Notes: generated by a model from the sequence alone, not told the origin. 64,000 bases of DNA from Acholeplasmataceae bacterium UBA6150 (GCA_002423145.1 DIUU01000003.1:62001-126000), one strand, 5' to 3'. Numbered from the stretch's first letter, positions 45,309-53,970 are shown. Numbers and translations: made by a program.

Positions 45309-45353
45309 AAAAAACGACTCACCCATGGGTTTTATCCAGTGGGTGAGTCTTTC
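45307..45353. terminator. Bidirectional terminator
   Basis: ACTCACCCA/TGGGTGAGT stem between convergent genes; T8 on the minus side, weaker T tract on the plus side. Confidence 0.85.
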
Positions 45354-45354
45354 A

Positions 45355-46398
45355 TTATTGTTTTTGTGAAACTACAACTTGTGGGAACGGTATTTCAATT
45401 TCATGCGCATTCAAGATTTCTTTGATGAGTTTACGCATGCCACGTTCAACCGCGTAGTGTTCTTCATTTCGTGTTTTCACGATCGCTCTGAGTGTCACTT
45501 GTGACGCATCTAGACCTGTCACGCCAATCACGGTCGGGTCTTCAATGATTTGTGGGAATTGTTGTTTTAAAATCAAAAGTTCTTTATTTAAAATATCTAA
45601 CACAGATTGAACATCTGTCTCATAAGCAATTCCGAAATCAACCACAGCGACGGATTGATTCTTAGAATAATTGATGATGTTGGTGATTTCACCATTAGAA
45701 AGAATCATAACGTCCCCTTTCCAATTACGGATGCGGGTAGTTTTTAATCCAATGTCAGAAACTTGTCCTTTGAATCCTTTGACTTCCACCGTATCTCCGA
45801 CATCAAAGTGTTGTTCAAATATGATGAAAAACCCTGCAATCAAGTCGTTGATGAATTTTTGTGCACCCAATCCAATGACCAAACCCATGATACCTAGTCC
45901 GGCCAATGCAGGCACTACATTGACACCCCAAATCGCCAAAATAATCAAAATCGAAACTAAACCAACGGCATAACGAATGATACTTAACGTTACTTTAGCC
46001 ATGGTTTTTTTACGCTTTTGAGTAGATGAAGGTCTAACCCCGACTTTCTTTAATGCAATCTTAGCGATACGTGTAATCATCATACCAATGAAAAACACCA
46101 AGATTGAACCAACCAATCGGCCTAGTGAAGCTTCAATATAAGCTAAGGTATTGTTTTGGAAGTCTTGTATGAGTGCTGAATAATCGAATGACCAAATCCA
46201 TAAAATTAACAATAAACCAGCTGTCATGACTAAAAATGACACAATATAGAGTGTTATAATGAATAATTTTGTTAAATGATCCTCATGCTTTTTAATCAAA
46301 CGGCTTTCGATTAAAAATAATATAATCAATAAAATAATGATGCCTAATGAAAAACCTGTATTAATTAATAGGGCATTGGATAAAATCGGCATTTGCAT
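45355..46398 (-). CDS. MscS-family mechanosensitive channel
   Basis: 347 residues from ATG 46398, nine bases after GGAAGG; upstream ATGs at 46404/46407/46461 are in frame but badly spaced. Three N-terminal helices, then the MscS core: pore helix VPALAGLGIMGLVIGLGAQKFINDLIAGFFIIFE (Gly/Ala rich), beta domain FDVGDTVEVKGFKGQVSDIGLKTTRIRNWKGD, and the C-terminal cage. Opens on hypo-osmotic shock. A TTGGTA-17-TATAGT promoter lies upstream. Confidence 0.9.
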   Translation of the reverse strand: MQMPILSNALLINTGFSLGIIILLIILFLIESRLIKKHEDHLTKLFIITLYIVSFLVMTAGLLLILWIWSFDYSALIQDFQNNTLAYIEASLGRLVGSILVFFIGMMITRIAKIALKKVGVRPSSTQKRKKTMAKVTLSIIRYAVGLVSILIILAIWGVNVVPALAGLGIMGLVIGLGAQKFINDLIAGFFIIFEQHFDVGDTVEVKGFKGQVSDIGLKTTRIRNWKGDVMILSNGEITNIINYSKNQSVAVVDFGIAYETDVQSVLDILNKELLILKQQFPQIIEDPTVIGVTGLDASQVTLRAIVKTRNEEHYAVERGMRKLIKEILNAHEIEIPFPQVVVSQKQ

Positions 46399-46469
46399 AA
46401 TCATCATCCTTCCTATGAATACTATAACACAGGTGTAAAGCATTACCAACAAAGGACTCATGATAATTA

Positions 46470-46483
46470 ATTCGAATTCGAAT
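46470..46483. promoter_or_regulatory. Perfect 14-bp palindrome upstream of FMN reductase
   Basis: ATTCGAATTCGAAT equals its own reverse complement and lies 8 bp upstream of the -35 box; candidate regulator-binding site. Confidence 0.45.
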
Positions 46484-46491
46484 CAAATGGT

Positions 46492-46520
46492 TTGATTTAA
46501 AATGAATAATGGCATATACT
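46492..46520 (+). promoter_or_regulatory. Promoter of the FMN reductase gene
   Basis: TTGATT (46492-46497), 17 bp, TATACT (46515-46520). Confidence 0.7.
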
Positions 46521-46543
46521 TACATACACACGGAGGTTATGAT

Positions 46544-47080
46544 ATGAACAAATTGAAGATAGGCATCATCACAGGTTCAACCAGAGAGGGTCGAGTCTCT
46601 CCTCAAGTTGCTTCTTGGGTATTCGACTACGCTAGCAAACATGGATTAGCTCATTTTGAAGTGATTGATATTAAGGATTTTGATTTACCATTCTTAGGGA
46701 CAGGATTCAATGAAGGTGTCACTGCATATAAAAATAAACTCAAGGAAATGGATGGTTATATTTTCGTGGTTGCTGAATACAATCACTCGATCACGGGGGC
46801 ATTAAAGAATGCACTAGATTGGGCTAGAGATGAATGGCATAACAAATCAGCAGGCATTGTTTCCTATGGTAGTGTCGGTGGTGCGAGAGCAGCAGAACAC
46901 TTAAGAGGGATTTTAGGAGAGTTGAAAATCGCAGATGTGAGAAGTCATGTATTGTTGTCTTTATTTACCGATTTTGAAGGACAAACCTTTAAACCTCAAG
47001 CCTTACACCAAGCCAACTTGAACGCTTTAATTGAACAAGTCATTCAATGGGGAACGGCTTTAAAGACAATTCGAGGCTAA
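46544..47080 (+). CDS. NADPH-dependent FMN reductase / flavodoxin-fold quinone reductase
   Basis: 178 residues from ATG 46544 (CGGAGG upstream; the ATG at 46502 is near the -10). Flavodoxin-like fold: IITGSTREGRVSPQVASWV binds FMN phosphate, VVAEYNHSITGALKNALDW is the classic (P-x-Y-N)-type motif, here AEYNHS, and SYGSVGGARAAEHLR. Family members reduce FMN, quinones or azo dyes with NAD(P)H, often under oxidative stress. Confidence 0.88.
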   Translation: MNKLKIGIITGSTREGRVSPQVASWVFDYASKHGLAHFEVIDIKDFDLPFLGTGFNEGVTAYKNKLKEMDGYIFVVAEYNHSITGALKNALDWARDEWHNKSAGIVSYGSVGGARAAEHLRGILGELKIADVRSHVLLSLFTDFEGQTFKPQALHQANLNALIEQVIQWGTALKTIRG

Positions 47081-47110
47081 ATGCTACCATTTGGTAGTAT
47101 TTTTTTTTAT
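47081..47110 (+). terminator. Terminator after FMN reductase
   Basis: ATGCTACC-ATTT-GGTAGTAT hairpin and T8. Confidence 0.88.
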
Positions 47111-47159
47111 AATATTTTGTGCATGAGTTATAATAATAGTAAAGACGGGAGGGGTACGT

Positions 47160-48680
47160 ATGAATTTCGATGTCAGAACATTATTTTTAGCGAATATGAT
47201 TATTTATGGCATTAATATTTTCGCCATCGCACTTTTGTGGCAAACCAATTCAAAACGGTATAAAGGCCTTTTCCAATGGTTGATTTCCATTGTCTTGGTA
47301 TTCGTAGGCAATTTATTGATCATGTTACGTGGAATTATTCCAGATTTTTATTCCATCTGGGTTGCTAATATCATCATTATGGTCGCATTCCAATTCAACA
47401 TCTATGGATTGGTTAAGTTTTTCATGTTGAGATTTCATCTGTATTATCATGTGTTTTTCGGATTATTTTACACCGCGTTATTATCGTATTTTACCTTCTT
47501 CCAACCGGATTTAAATGCGAGAAATGGCTTAATTGGATTATTAGGTGTATTCACTTTTGGTAGTATGTACTATTACCTACATTTTGAATTATCTACCTAT
47601 TTTAAACGACTTACCAAACAATTCGAGTTGGTATTAATTCTATTTGTGACTGGCAATATGGTTAGAATCATTGCGGCCTTATTTTATCCTGTAGATACTG
47701 AAAACTTATTCAGTAACCATCCACGCGATGTTTTATCAAACATATTCGTGTCTGTTTTCGCCATCATATTACCGCTAGCATTCATCATTTTGGTGAATAA
47801 GAGGGTAATAGACGAAGTGGATACAGAGGAGAAAAAATTCAAGAATGCATTTGATAACTCCCCAGTCATTATGATCATTTCCAGGTTATCTTCAGGTGAA
47901 ATTTATGATGTTAATCATGCCTTTCTAGAAACCTTTGAACAAAAACGTGAAGATGTCATTGGTAAAACTACCAACCAAATCAAAATTTGGGGTCCTGATA
48001 TTACTAGAAGACAAGAACTGATCAAACGCATATTAGACCGTGAAAATATTGAACATGTGGAGATGACTTTTTATAAATCAACTGGTGAACCAGTAGAAAC
48101 CATCTATTCATGTAAAGTCATCCAAATGTTTGGAGACGAATTCTTACTTTCTACGGCGTCTGACACGACATTGCTTGGTCGTGCTAAACGAGAACTCATT
48201 TACATCGCAACCCACGATTCACTCACGGGATTACTGAACCGCCACGAACTAGAACGCTATTTTCAAGAACGTAAAGAAATATTTACCACAGAACTCAAAC
48301 CATTCTCATTGGTTTTAATCGATTTAGACCGATTTAAAGCAGTCAATGATACGTATGGTCATAACGCAGGTGACCAATTATTAATTCATATTTCACAAAG
48401 ATTGTCTTTCATATTCAAAGACCATTTTGTGGCGAGACTGGGTGGCGATGAATTCATTATTTTACTAAAAAATGTGAGTCAAGAGACAGAAATCATCAAA
48501 TTGATCATTAAAACGAGAAATGAGATTACGAATATGAAGTCTTTAAACGATAAACCCATCGACATTGGTGCGAGCATTGGATTTTCAATGTATCCTAAAG
48601 ATGGTGTTCAACTTGAGGATTTGGTTCGTGTCGCTGATAAGATGATGTACCATGAAAAGGATTCAAAAAGACGAGTATGA
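47160..48680 (+). CDS. Membrane PAS-GGDEF diguanylate cyclase
   Basis: 506 residues: seven N-terminal membrane helices (about 5-215), a PAS domain (about 222-335: FDNSPVIMIISRLSSGEIYDVN) and a GGDEF domain (about 345-505). Active-site residues intact (LIDLDRFKAVND, ARLGGDEF); no RxxD I-site. Makes c-di-GMP from GTP under control of a membrane ligand. Overlaps the next gene by 4 bp. Confidence 0.92.
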   Translation: MNFDVRTLFLANMIIYGINIFAIALLWQTNSKRYKGLFQWLISIVLVFVGNLLIMLRGIIPDFYSIWVANIIIMVAFQFNIYGLVKFFMLRFHLYYHVFFGLFYTALLSYFTFFQPDLNARNGLIGLLGVFTFGSMYYYLHFELSTYFKRLTKQFELVLILFVTGNMVRIIAALFYPVDTENLFSNHPRDVLSNIFVSVFAIILPLAFIILVNKRVIDEVDTEEKKFKNAFDNSPVIMIISRLSSGEIYDVNHAFLETFEQKREDVIGKTTNQIKIWGPDITRRQELIKRILDRENIEHVEMTFYKSTGEPVETIYSCKVIQMFGDEFLLSTASDTTLLGRAKRELIYIATHDSLTGLLNRHELERYFQERKEIFTTELKPFSLVLIDLDRFKAVNDTYGHNAGDQLLIHISQRLSFIFKDHFVARLGGDEFIILLKNVSQETEIIKLIIKTRNEITNMKSLNDKPIDIGASIGFSMYPKDGVQLEDLVRVADKMMYHEKDSKRRV

Positions 48681-49927
48681 GTTCAAACTATCGTGTAAAA
48701 ACCATCATTGAAGATTCCAAAAAAAGGGCCGATGACCTCTTTGATTGTATCAAAAAGCATCCAGACCCTTTTTTATATTCAGGTAGAGATGAAAATGTCA
48801 GAGATGTTTTGTATCACTTGTATGGTTGGCATAACATTTTGATGGACTTAATAGCGAAAAATCCTAAACCACCGATTGAATTGAAACCAGGTTATACGTG
48901 GAAGAATCTTGAAAAACTCAACTATGATTTAAAAACTTCAGCGGAAGCTTACTCCCTTGAAGACGTCATAAAACTGTTTAAACAAAGTCATGAACGAATG
49001 ATGCTTTGGATTCAAGGGTTGTCCGATGAAGATTTAAATACACCGGATTTGTATCCCTTTACTGCCCCATCTACCTTGGGTGAATTCGTCTATGAATGCA
49101 TGGGTGGACACTATACATGGGCTATCCAAACCATCGAATTTCATAGGGGTGATGATACATTAAGATCTCTATTGGATGAACTTAAACAGTTACCCGCCAT
49201 TGAAGCCATTGTTTTAGGGGGTTCTAGAGGCAAACAACAAGGCGATACCCTTTCAGATTATGATATTTATGTGTACACGACAACCACCATCCCTGTAGAG
49301 ACGCGTAAGAAAATCATCGATCCTTATGTATCTTTGATGGAATATAATCATACCTTCTTTGAAACCGAAGACGATGGGATATTGAACAATGGTATTGGCA
49401 TTGAATTTATCTATCGTAACTTAAATGACTTTAAACAGATGATGGAAAATCTATTTGAACTCAAAGTCAATCGGGGTTATAGCACATGCTTTTTAGACAA
49501 TCTTTTAACAACAAAAATAATTTTTGATCGAAATGGATCATACAAGGCTTTACAACAAACGTATCGTTTTAAAGATAAGCGTAAAATCTATCAAACGGTT
49601 GTAAAGCAAAATATCCCTTTACTCTATGGCACCCAGCCATGTTATTACGATCAAATCGTGAAAGCTGTAAAACGGCAGGATTTAGTCGCGGTGAACCACC
49701 GATTGACAGAATACCTCAGTCTATTTTTTGACACCCTATTCGCAATCAATCAGGTAAACCATCCGGGTGAAAAACGAATGCTTGAAAAAGCCCTATCGTT
49801 ACCACTGAAACCATCCAATATGGCTGAAATAATTGAAAATATGTGCACTCATTTAGGAGAAGAAGCCTACCTGGAAGATTTAAGAAAACTGACACTTGAA
49901 CTCATAAAAATAGCTAAAAATGATTAA
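48677..49927 (+). CDS. ClbS/DfsB-like domain fused to DUF4037-type nucleotidyltransferase
   Basis: 416 residues. N-terminal half (about 1-160) looks like a DinB-fold ClbS/DfsB (DUF1706) domain: RDENVRDVLYHLYGWHNILMDL ... FTAPSTLGEFVYECMGGHYTWA. The second half (about 170-416) is a polymerase-beta-like nucleotidyltransferase with VLGGSRGKQQGDTLSDYDIYVY (GS...SDxD) and a helical C-domain. ClbS-like proteins protect against colibactin; nucleotidyltransferases of this kind modify antibiotics or proteins. The joint function is unknown. Begins inside the GGDEF gene stop, so it is coupled. Confidence 0.8.
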   Translation: MSSNYRVKTIIEDSKKRADDLFDCIKKHPDPFLYSGRDENVRDVLYHLYGWHNILMDLIAKNPKPPIELKPGYTWKNLEKLNYDLKTSAEAYSLEDVIKLFKQSHERMMLWIQGLSDEDLNTPDLYPFTAPSTLGEFVYECMGGHYTWAIQTIEFHRGDDTLRSLLDELKQLPAIEAIVLGGSRGKQQGDTLSDYDIYVYTTTTIPVETRKKIIDPYVSLMEYNHTFFETEDDGILNNGIGIEFIYRNLNDFKQMMENLFELKVNRGYSTCFLDNLLTTKIIFDRNGSYKALQQTYRFKDKRKIYQTVVKQNIPLLYGTQPCYYDQIVKAVKRQDLVAVNHRLTEYLSLFFDTLFAINQVNHPGEKRMLEKALSLPLKPSNMAEIIENMCTHLGEEAYLEDLRKLTLELIKIAKND

Positions 49928-49950
49928 CCCGAAAGGGTTTTTCTTTTTTA
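49926..49950 (+). terminator. Terminator
   Basis: AACCC-GAAA-GGGTT tetraloop hairpin followed by TTTCTTTTTT. Confidence 0.88.
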
Positions 49951-50003
49951 ATAATTTTATAAGAAAGACAAAAAAATGCCTTAAAAAAGCCATCAAAAAA
50001 ACA

Positions 50004-50065
50004 TTTGAAATTCAAATAGTTGGAAATTCAAAATAATATTTTAAAAAATGCTTTGAAGTTCTAAA
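50004..50065 (+). repeat. Three copies of a TTTGAAATTCAAA-like operator repeat
   Basis: Dyad TTTGAAATTCAAA (50004-50016), a copy TTGGAAATTCAAAA (50020-50033) and a looser TTTGAAGTTCTAAA (50052-50065). Spacing 16 and 32 bp keeps them on one DNA face. The last copy holds the -35 box of the promoter at 50053-50080. Confidence 0.55.
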
Positions 50066-50080
50066 TAAATGTGATACAAT
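50053..50080 (+). promoter_or_regulatory. Promoter of the small membrane protein gene
   Basis: TTGAAG (50053-50058), 16 bp, TACAAT (50075-50080). Confidence 0.6.
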
Positions 50081-50138
50081 GTGCCTAGTCTGTCAAAATA
50101 GGCAGAGATGTGACGTGAAAGGGGGATCTTTTAAAGAT

Positions 50139-50603
50139 ATGAATAAATCACTGTTACTCAAAGTTTCAAAATCCGTTTTACTTGGTCTGTTTGCGTTAGG
50201 TTTCTTTTTACCCTTCGTAGTGGGTAGAGTAGGGGTTGCGAATTATAGCGACTCATTATGGAACGTACAAGATTTCGCAACCCGCTTAGGTAGTTCTTCA
50301 GATTCACCATTATTATTGATTGTATTATCCTTGCTTGTAAGCGTAGCTGCAGTTGTGGTGTTCTTTTATAAAGAATCACTAAGCAGATATGTTCACTTAG
50401 CAGCCGTAGTTGTCGGTTTAGGCGTTGTCTTATATGTATACTTCCAAGTATTCATTGACAAGTCAGCTGCACTCGAAGGCGCAATCGCTGGTGGCATCGT
50501 AACCATGAGTTTAGGTCTAGGTTTCTATCTACAAATCGTATTTGTATTGTTATCTGTTGTACTTGAATTTTTAGGCGAAAAAGTATTCTCTTTCATTAAA
50601 TAG
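50139..50603 (+). CDS. Hypothetical four-helix membrane protein
   Basis: 154 residues from ATG 50139; AAGGGGG is 13 bases upstream, a long spacing, and no better start is seen. Four hydrophobic helices (about 10-28, 58-76, 84-104, 120-146). No family recognised. Its promoter carries three copies of a dyad (50004-50065), so it appears tightly regulated. Confidence 0.65.
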   Translation: MNKSLLLKVSKSVLLGLFALGFFLPFVVGRVGVANYSDSLWNVQDFATRLGSSSDSPLLLIVLSLLVSVAAVVVFFYKESLSRYVHLAAVVVGLGVVLYVYFQVFIDKSAALEGAIAGGIVTMSLGLGFYLQIVFVLLSVVLEFLGEKVFSFIK

Positions 50604-50617
50604 TTTAATCCAAAAAG

Positions 50618-50650
50618 AAAAGGAAACCTCAAAAGTTTCCTTTTTTCTTT
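50618..50650. terminator. Bidirectional terminator
   Basis: AAAAGGAAAC/GTTTCCTTTT stem with T-rich flanks on both strands between convergent genes. Confidence 0.85.
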
Positions 50651-51462
50651 TATGCAGGAATGACTGATCCACCATAGGTCGAAGTGATGAAATCCTTAAC
50701 CGCTTGACTATTCAGTATTTCTGCTAAGGCTTTGATCTTCGCAGAATCGAGTAAAGAGGCTTTTACAGCGAGGACATTTACATAAGGGTTATTGCCGGTG
50801 GATTCAATGAAAATCGAATCTTCTAGTGGGTTTAGATTACCTTCTAATGCGTAGTTTGAATTGATGATATACAAATCGGCTTCTTTAGCGTTGTAGGCTG
50901 AAATTAAGAAGTCAGGGGCGACATTCGCACGAATGACTAAATTTTTCGGGTTGGAAACAATCGCTTCAGTAAAATTGATTGATGACGCTAAAATATCGAA
51001 ATTTTCTGATAAACCAATGAGTCCAGCTTGAGCCAATAGATTGAGTGCTCTACCATGGTCAGAAGTTGAATTCGATAGAAGGACGGTCGCCCCATTCGGG
51101 ATGTTTGCTAAAGAAGTGATCGTATTGGCGTATAAACCAATCGGTTCAATGTGTACATACGAAGCGATGACCAACGTTTTATTGGGGTTTTCATTGTTGT
51201 ATTTGGTTAAAAATGGTACGTGTTGGAAGAAATTCGCATCCGCGTCCCCAGCAGCTACGGCTGGATTTGGAAAATAGTAATCTGAAGTAACGATGATTTC
51301 GAGGTTAAAACCACGTTCTTTTAATAAAGGTCTCGCAAACTCAAGAATTTCCGCGTGGGGAATGGAAGTTGCGATGACTTTGATGGTTTTTTCATTCGCA
51401 TTGCAGGCAGATAATACAAGGCTAGCCAATAGTAATACAAGTAAAGCTGTGATTTTTTTCAT
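50650..51462 (-). CDS. metQ: Methionine ABC transporter substrate-binding lipoprotein
   Basis: 270 residues of the NlpA/MetQ family. Lipobox LVLSAC (Cys20); VIATSIPHAEILEFARPLL and DADANFFQHVPFLTKYN are family-specific (the latter matches ANxFQHxPYL). Binds methionine outside the cell and hands it to MetI. Last gene of metNIQ, controlled by the SAM-type riboswitch upstream of metN. Confidence 0.93.
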   Translation of the reverse strand: MKKITALLVLLLASLVLSACNANEKTIKVIATSIPHAEILEFARPLLKERGFNLEIIVTSDYYFPNPAVAAGDADANFFQHVPFLTKYNNENPNKTLVIASYVHIEPIGLYANTITSLANIPNGATVLLSNSTSDHGRALNLLAQAGLIGLSENFDILASSINFTEAIVSNPKNLVIRANVAPDFLISAYNAKEADLYIINSNYALEGNLNPLEDSIFIESTGNNPYVNVLAVKASLLDSAKIKALAEILNSQAVKDFITSTYGGSVIPA

Positions 51463-51475
51463 AAGGTTCTCCTGT

Positions 51476-52141
51476 TTAGTTGTGGTTTATTTTTTTAGAT
51501 AGATAATCACCAGTCACCTGGATGATGAATACAAGTAGTAATATGGTGAAAATGGATACGTACATTAAAAGGTAGTTATTACCAAACTTTCCATTCTCAT
51601 AAGCTAAGAATGCCAAGCCTCCCGCACCGATGACAGCCGCAGCAGACATGAATCCTACGAGGGTAACGAGGGTGAGTGTGAATCCCGATATTAAGGAGGA
51701 TAAGGCCTCTTTAAAAACGATTCTCAATACAGTGATACGGGACGCACCCATCGATTTTAAGGCTTCTAAGGTGTCGGTACTGACCGATTTTAAGGCGTTA
51801 TTCACAACCCTGGCAAAAAACGGGGAAGCCGATACGATCAGCGCAGGGAGTGCACCTCTGGCACCCAACATGGTACCAACCAATGCCCGAGTGATGGGTA
51901 TCATCATAATGAGTAGAATGATGAACGGGATCGACCTGGCGATGTCATTGACTGTAGATAGTATACGATAAGTGATTGTTCTTTGCAAACTGGGTTTAAT
52001 AATCACATCGTTATCGAGAATATACAGTAGAAACCCGATCGATAAACCGATGATGAGAACGAAGGCACCTGTGCCAAAGGTTAAGAACAAGGTTTCATTC
52101 AATGCATTTAGAAATTGCTTCATATCGTGACTAGATAGCAT
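51476..52141 (-). CDS. metI: Methionine ABC transporter permease
   Basis: 221 residues, five membrane helices and the EAA loop SMGASRITVLRIVFKEALSSLI (about residue 140). Typical MetI length and sequence (NDIARSIPFIILLI). Overlaps metN by 11 bp; GGAGGTAAATCC precedes the ATG. Confidence 0.93.
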   Translation of the reverse strand: MLSSHDMKQFLNALNETLFLTFGTGAFVLIIGLSIGFLLYILDNDVIIKPSLQRTITYRILSTVNDIARSIPFIILLIMMIPITRALVGTMLGARGALPALIVSASPFFARVVNNALKSVSTDTLEALKSMGASRITVLRIVFKEALSSLISGFTLTLVTLVGFMSAAAVIGAGGLAFLAYENGKFGNNYLLMYVSIFTILLLVFIIQVTGDYLSKKINHN

Positions 52142-53105
52142 ATGGATTTACCTCCACTTGATGAGCCCTTAAATAAGCAATGGCTTCATCGGTTTGTTTA
52201 CCAAAGAACTGAACATATAAAAATCCAATCGTCTCTGATTTGAGCTCCAACGTTTTTGCGTATTTGATGTTAACATCGATATGAAACTGTTTGATACAAT
52301 CCGAAAGAATGGTATCATCACTATTTTTATGGTTGTAGACGAGTTCATAGACATGGGGTTCAGTAGTCTCATATTTAAAGGCTTGTAAAAGCGACTTAGA
52401 AACTTCTGATTTTGGATTGACAAACAATTCTTTGATGGGGGTATCTTCGACAATCCTACCGCCATCCATCACGACGACACGGTCACATAAAGCTTTAACC
52501 ACTTCGATTTGATGGGTGATAAAAACAATCGTTACCTTGGTTTTTTCATGGATTATTTTAAGTAAATTGAGGATATCGTTGGATGTTTTTTGATCTAAAG
52601 CTGAAGTGGCTTCATCACATAATAAAACTTTAGGATGATTGGCCAATGCTCTCGCAATCCCTACCCTTTGTCGTTCTCCACCGGATAATGATTTTGGATA
52701 CATGTTTTTTTTATCTGTGAGTCCTACCAAATCGAGTAATTCAAGGATTCTGGTTTCCTTATCAGAAGGATATTTTGCAATATCTAGTGGTAACTTGATG
52801 TTGTCATAGACGGTCATGGCATGGACTAGATTGAAATGTTGGAAAATCATACCGATGGAATGACGCATTCGATCGATGGCCTTTTGTTTTTGCATATCTA
52901 GTACATAACCATCGATTGTAACTGTACCATGGGTTGGTTCAATGAGGCCATTGATGATTCGCACCAACGTGCTTTTTCCTGCCCCACTATAGCCTAAAAT
53001 CCCCAGAATTTCACCATCTTGAATGGAGAGATGGACGTCTGATAAGGCATGAAAAGTCTGTTTATTATGAGTGTAATTTTTTGAAATTGCTTTTAGTTCA
53101 ATCAT
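52131..53105 (-). CDS. metN: Methionine ABC transporter ATPase
   Basis: 324 residues from ATG 53105 (AGGAGC upstream). The frame is open to 53177, but that would read through the terminator. Walker A GYSGAGKST, signature LSGGERQRVGIARA, Walker B VLLCDEATSALD, and a C-terminal NIL/ACT-like domain (about 245-324) that senses cytosolic methionine and inhibits transport in the family. Operon metN-metI-metQ. Confidence 0.94.
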   Translation of the reverse strand: MIELKAISKNYTHNKQTFHALSDVHLSIQDGEILGILGYSGAGKSTLVRIINGLIEPTHGTVTIDGYVLDMQKQKAIDRMRHSIGMIFQHFNLVHAMTVYDNIKLPLDIAKYPSDKETRILELLDLVGLTDKKNMYPKSLSGGERQRVGIARALANHPKVLLCDEATSALDQKTSNDILNLLKIIHEKTKVTIVFITHQIEVVKALCDRVVVMDGGRIVEDTPIKELFVNPKSEVSKSLLQAFKYETTEPHVYELVYNHKNSDDTILSDCIKQFHIDVNIKYAKTLELKSETIGFLYVQFFGKQTDEAIAYLRAHQVEVNPYAI

Positions 53106-53119
53106 ATAAGCTCCTTTAA

Positions 53120-53152
53120 AATAAAAATGCCTATCGCAACAGCGACAGGCAT
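53120..53152 (-). terminator. Riboswitch terminator hairpin
   Basis: Minus-strand stem ATGCCTGTCGC/GCGATAGGCAT (one G-U) with TGTT loop, followed by T5ATTTT, 15 bp before metN. Its 5' arm (CCTGTCGCT) is also complementary to the 3' P1 strand of the aptamer (AGCGATGG), giving the antiterminator. Confidence 0.88.
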
Positions 53153-53173
53153 AACCTTTATAAATTAGGCGTT

Positions 53174-53254
53174 CCATCGCTTATAGCTTTACCACCGTGA
53201 TTACTCTGGTTGGTAGACGTTCATCGAGCTATATCTCTCCCGTCTTCTTGATAG
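53174..53254 (-). promoter_or_regulatory. Compact SAM-I-type riboswitch aptamer
   Basis: Read on the minus strand: P1 CTATC/GATGG, AAGA, P2 AGACG/CGTCT, inner GAG/CTC, the kink-turn-like GATGAA, then ACCAACC...GGTGGTAA, a compensated form of the SAM-I GCAACC...GGTGCTAA (CC pairs with GG in place of GC with GC). The loop TATAG can pair with downstream CTATA (pseudoknot). P3 is very short and P4 seems missing. SAM binding should stabilise P1, free the terminator and stop metNIQ. Confidence 0.8.
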
Positions 53255-53272
53255 TATGATTTAATTAACCCA

Positions 53273-53301
53273 ATTTTAGCACACTCGATTTCGGTTGTAT
53301 A
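53273..53301 (-). promoter_or_regulatory. metNIQ promoter
   Basis: Minus strand TATACA (53296-53301), 17 bp, TAAAAT (53273-53278). The 310-bp gap 53106-53415 holds this promoter, the riboswitch and the divergent promoter at 53368-53396. Confidence 0.6.
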
Positions 53302-53367
53302 TAATAAATCAAATGAAATCGCTTTTATACGCATGAGTTCGTATATTTAATGTTTGAAACCAATCAT

Positions 53368-53396
53368 TTGATAAATACCTTGGAGATAGCTATACT
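53368..53396 (+). promoter_or_regulatory. Promoter of the membrane protein gene at 53416
   Basis: TTGATA (53368-53373), 17 bp, TATACT (53391-53396). Confidence 0.7.
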
Positions 53397-53415
53397 TTAT
53401 AGTAGAGGTGATCAC

Positions 53416-53970
53416 ATGAAAAAAATGGTTTTGTATGGCTATATTTTGTTGTTATCCTATACGCTTTACCATCTCCTATTTAATTCTCAAAATGGTTCGT
53501 TTATAAATGACTTGCTCCAAAACAAGGCCGACCCTACTTTGTTCATGGTATTCAATCTATTGGGTTTATTCCCACTGGCGTTCATCCTGTTTGGTTTGAA
53601 ATATTTGAATATGAATAAGTTTACGTGGGGGTTTCTTGGTTTGGGTTTTATGTTGGGTGGGTTTGCGTTGGCTGTACCTTTTATCGGTGGAGAGCTTAAA
53701 CCAAAAGCCGTATCCAAGAAAGTGAACATCATCGCTTTGATTGGTTTGATTGTATCTATATTGGTTGTAGGGTATGGCCTTATATTGGGTGATTTTAGCC
53801 AATACTACGACGCTTTTATAACCGATTCATTTGTTCACATCATGACGATTGACTGGATATTCTTATATAGCTTATCGGTATTTTTGTCCTATAAAGTCTA
53901 TAAAAAACCTTACATCGCATTCATTCCAGTCATTGGATTTTACTATTTAATATTTCAAGATATTGACTAA
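53416..53970 (+). CDS. Hypothetical membrane protein, DUF2834-like layout
   Basis: 184 residues from ATG 53416 (AGAGGTGATC upstream; the ATG at 53350 precedes the promoter). Five to six membrane helices; an FNLLGLFPLAFILFGLKYL helix followed by a FLGLGFMLGGFALAVPFI hairpin suggests a small conserved membrane family, but I cannot name it with confidence. Divergent from metNIQ. Confidence 0.65.
   Translation: MKKMVLYGYILLLSYTLYHLLFNSQNGSFINDLLQNKADPTLFMVFNLLGLFPLAFILFGLKYLNMNKFTWGFLGLGFMLGGFALAVPFIGGELKPKAVSKKVNIIALIGLIVSILVVGYGLILGDFSQYYDAFITDSFVHIMTIDWIFLYSLSVFLSYKVYKKPYIAFIPVIGFYYLIFQDID

Noticed and set aside
52131..53177. Extended start for metN at 53177
   Set aside because: The extra 24 residues would be read from the terminator hairpin; ATG 53105 has AGGAGC in place.
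53314..53327. cre-like TGAAATCGCTTTTA upstream of metNIQ
   Set aside because: Two mismatches including a central one; not well placed for either promoter.
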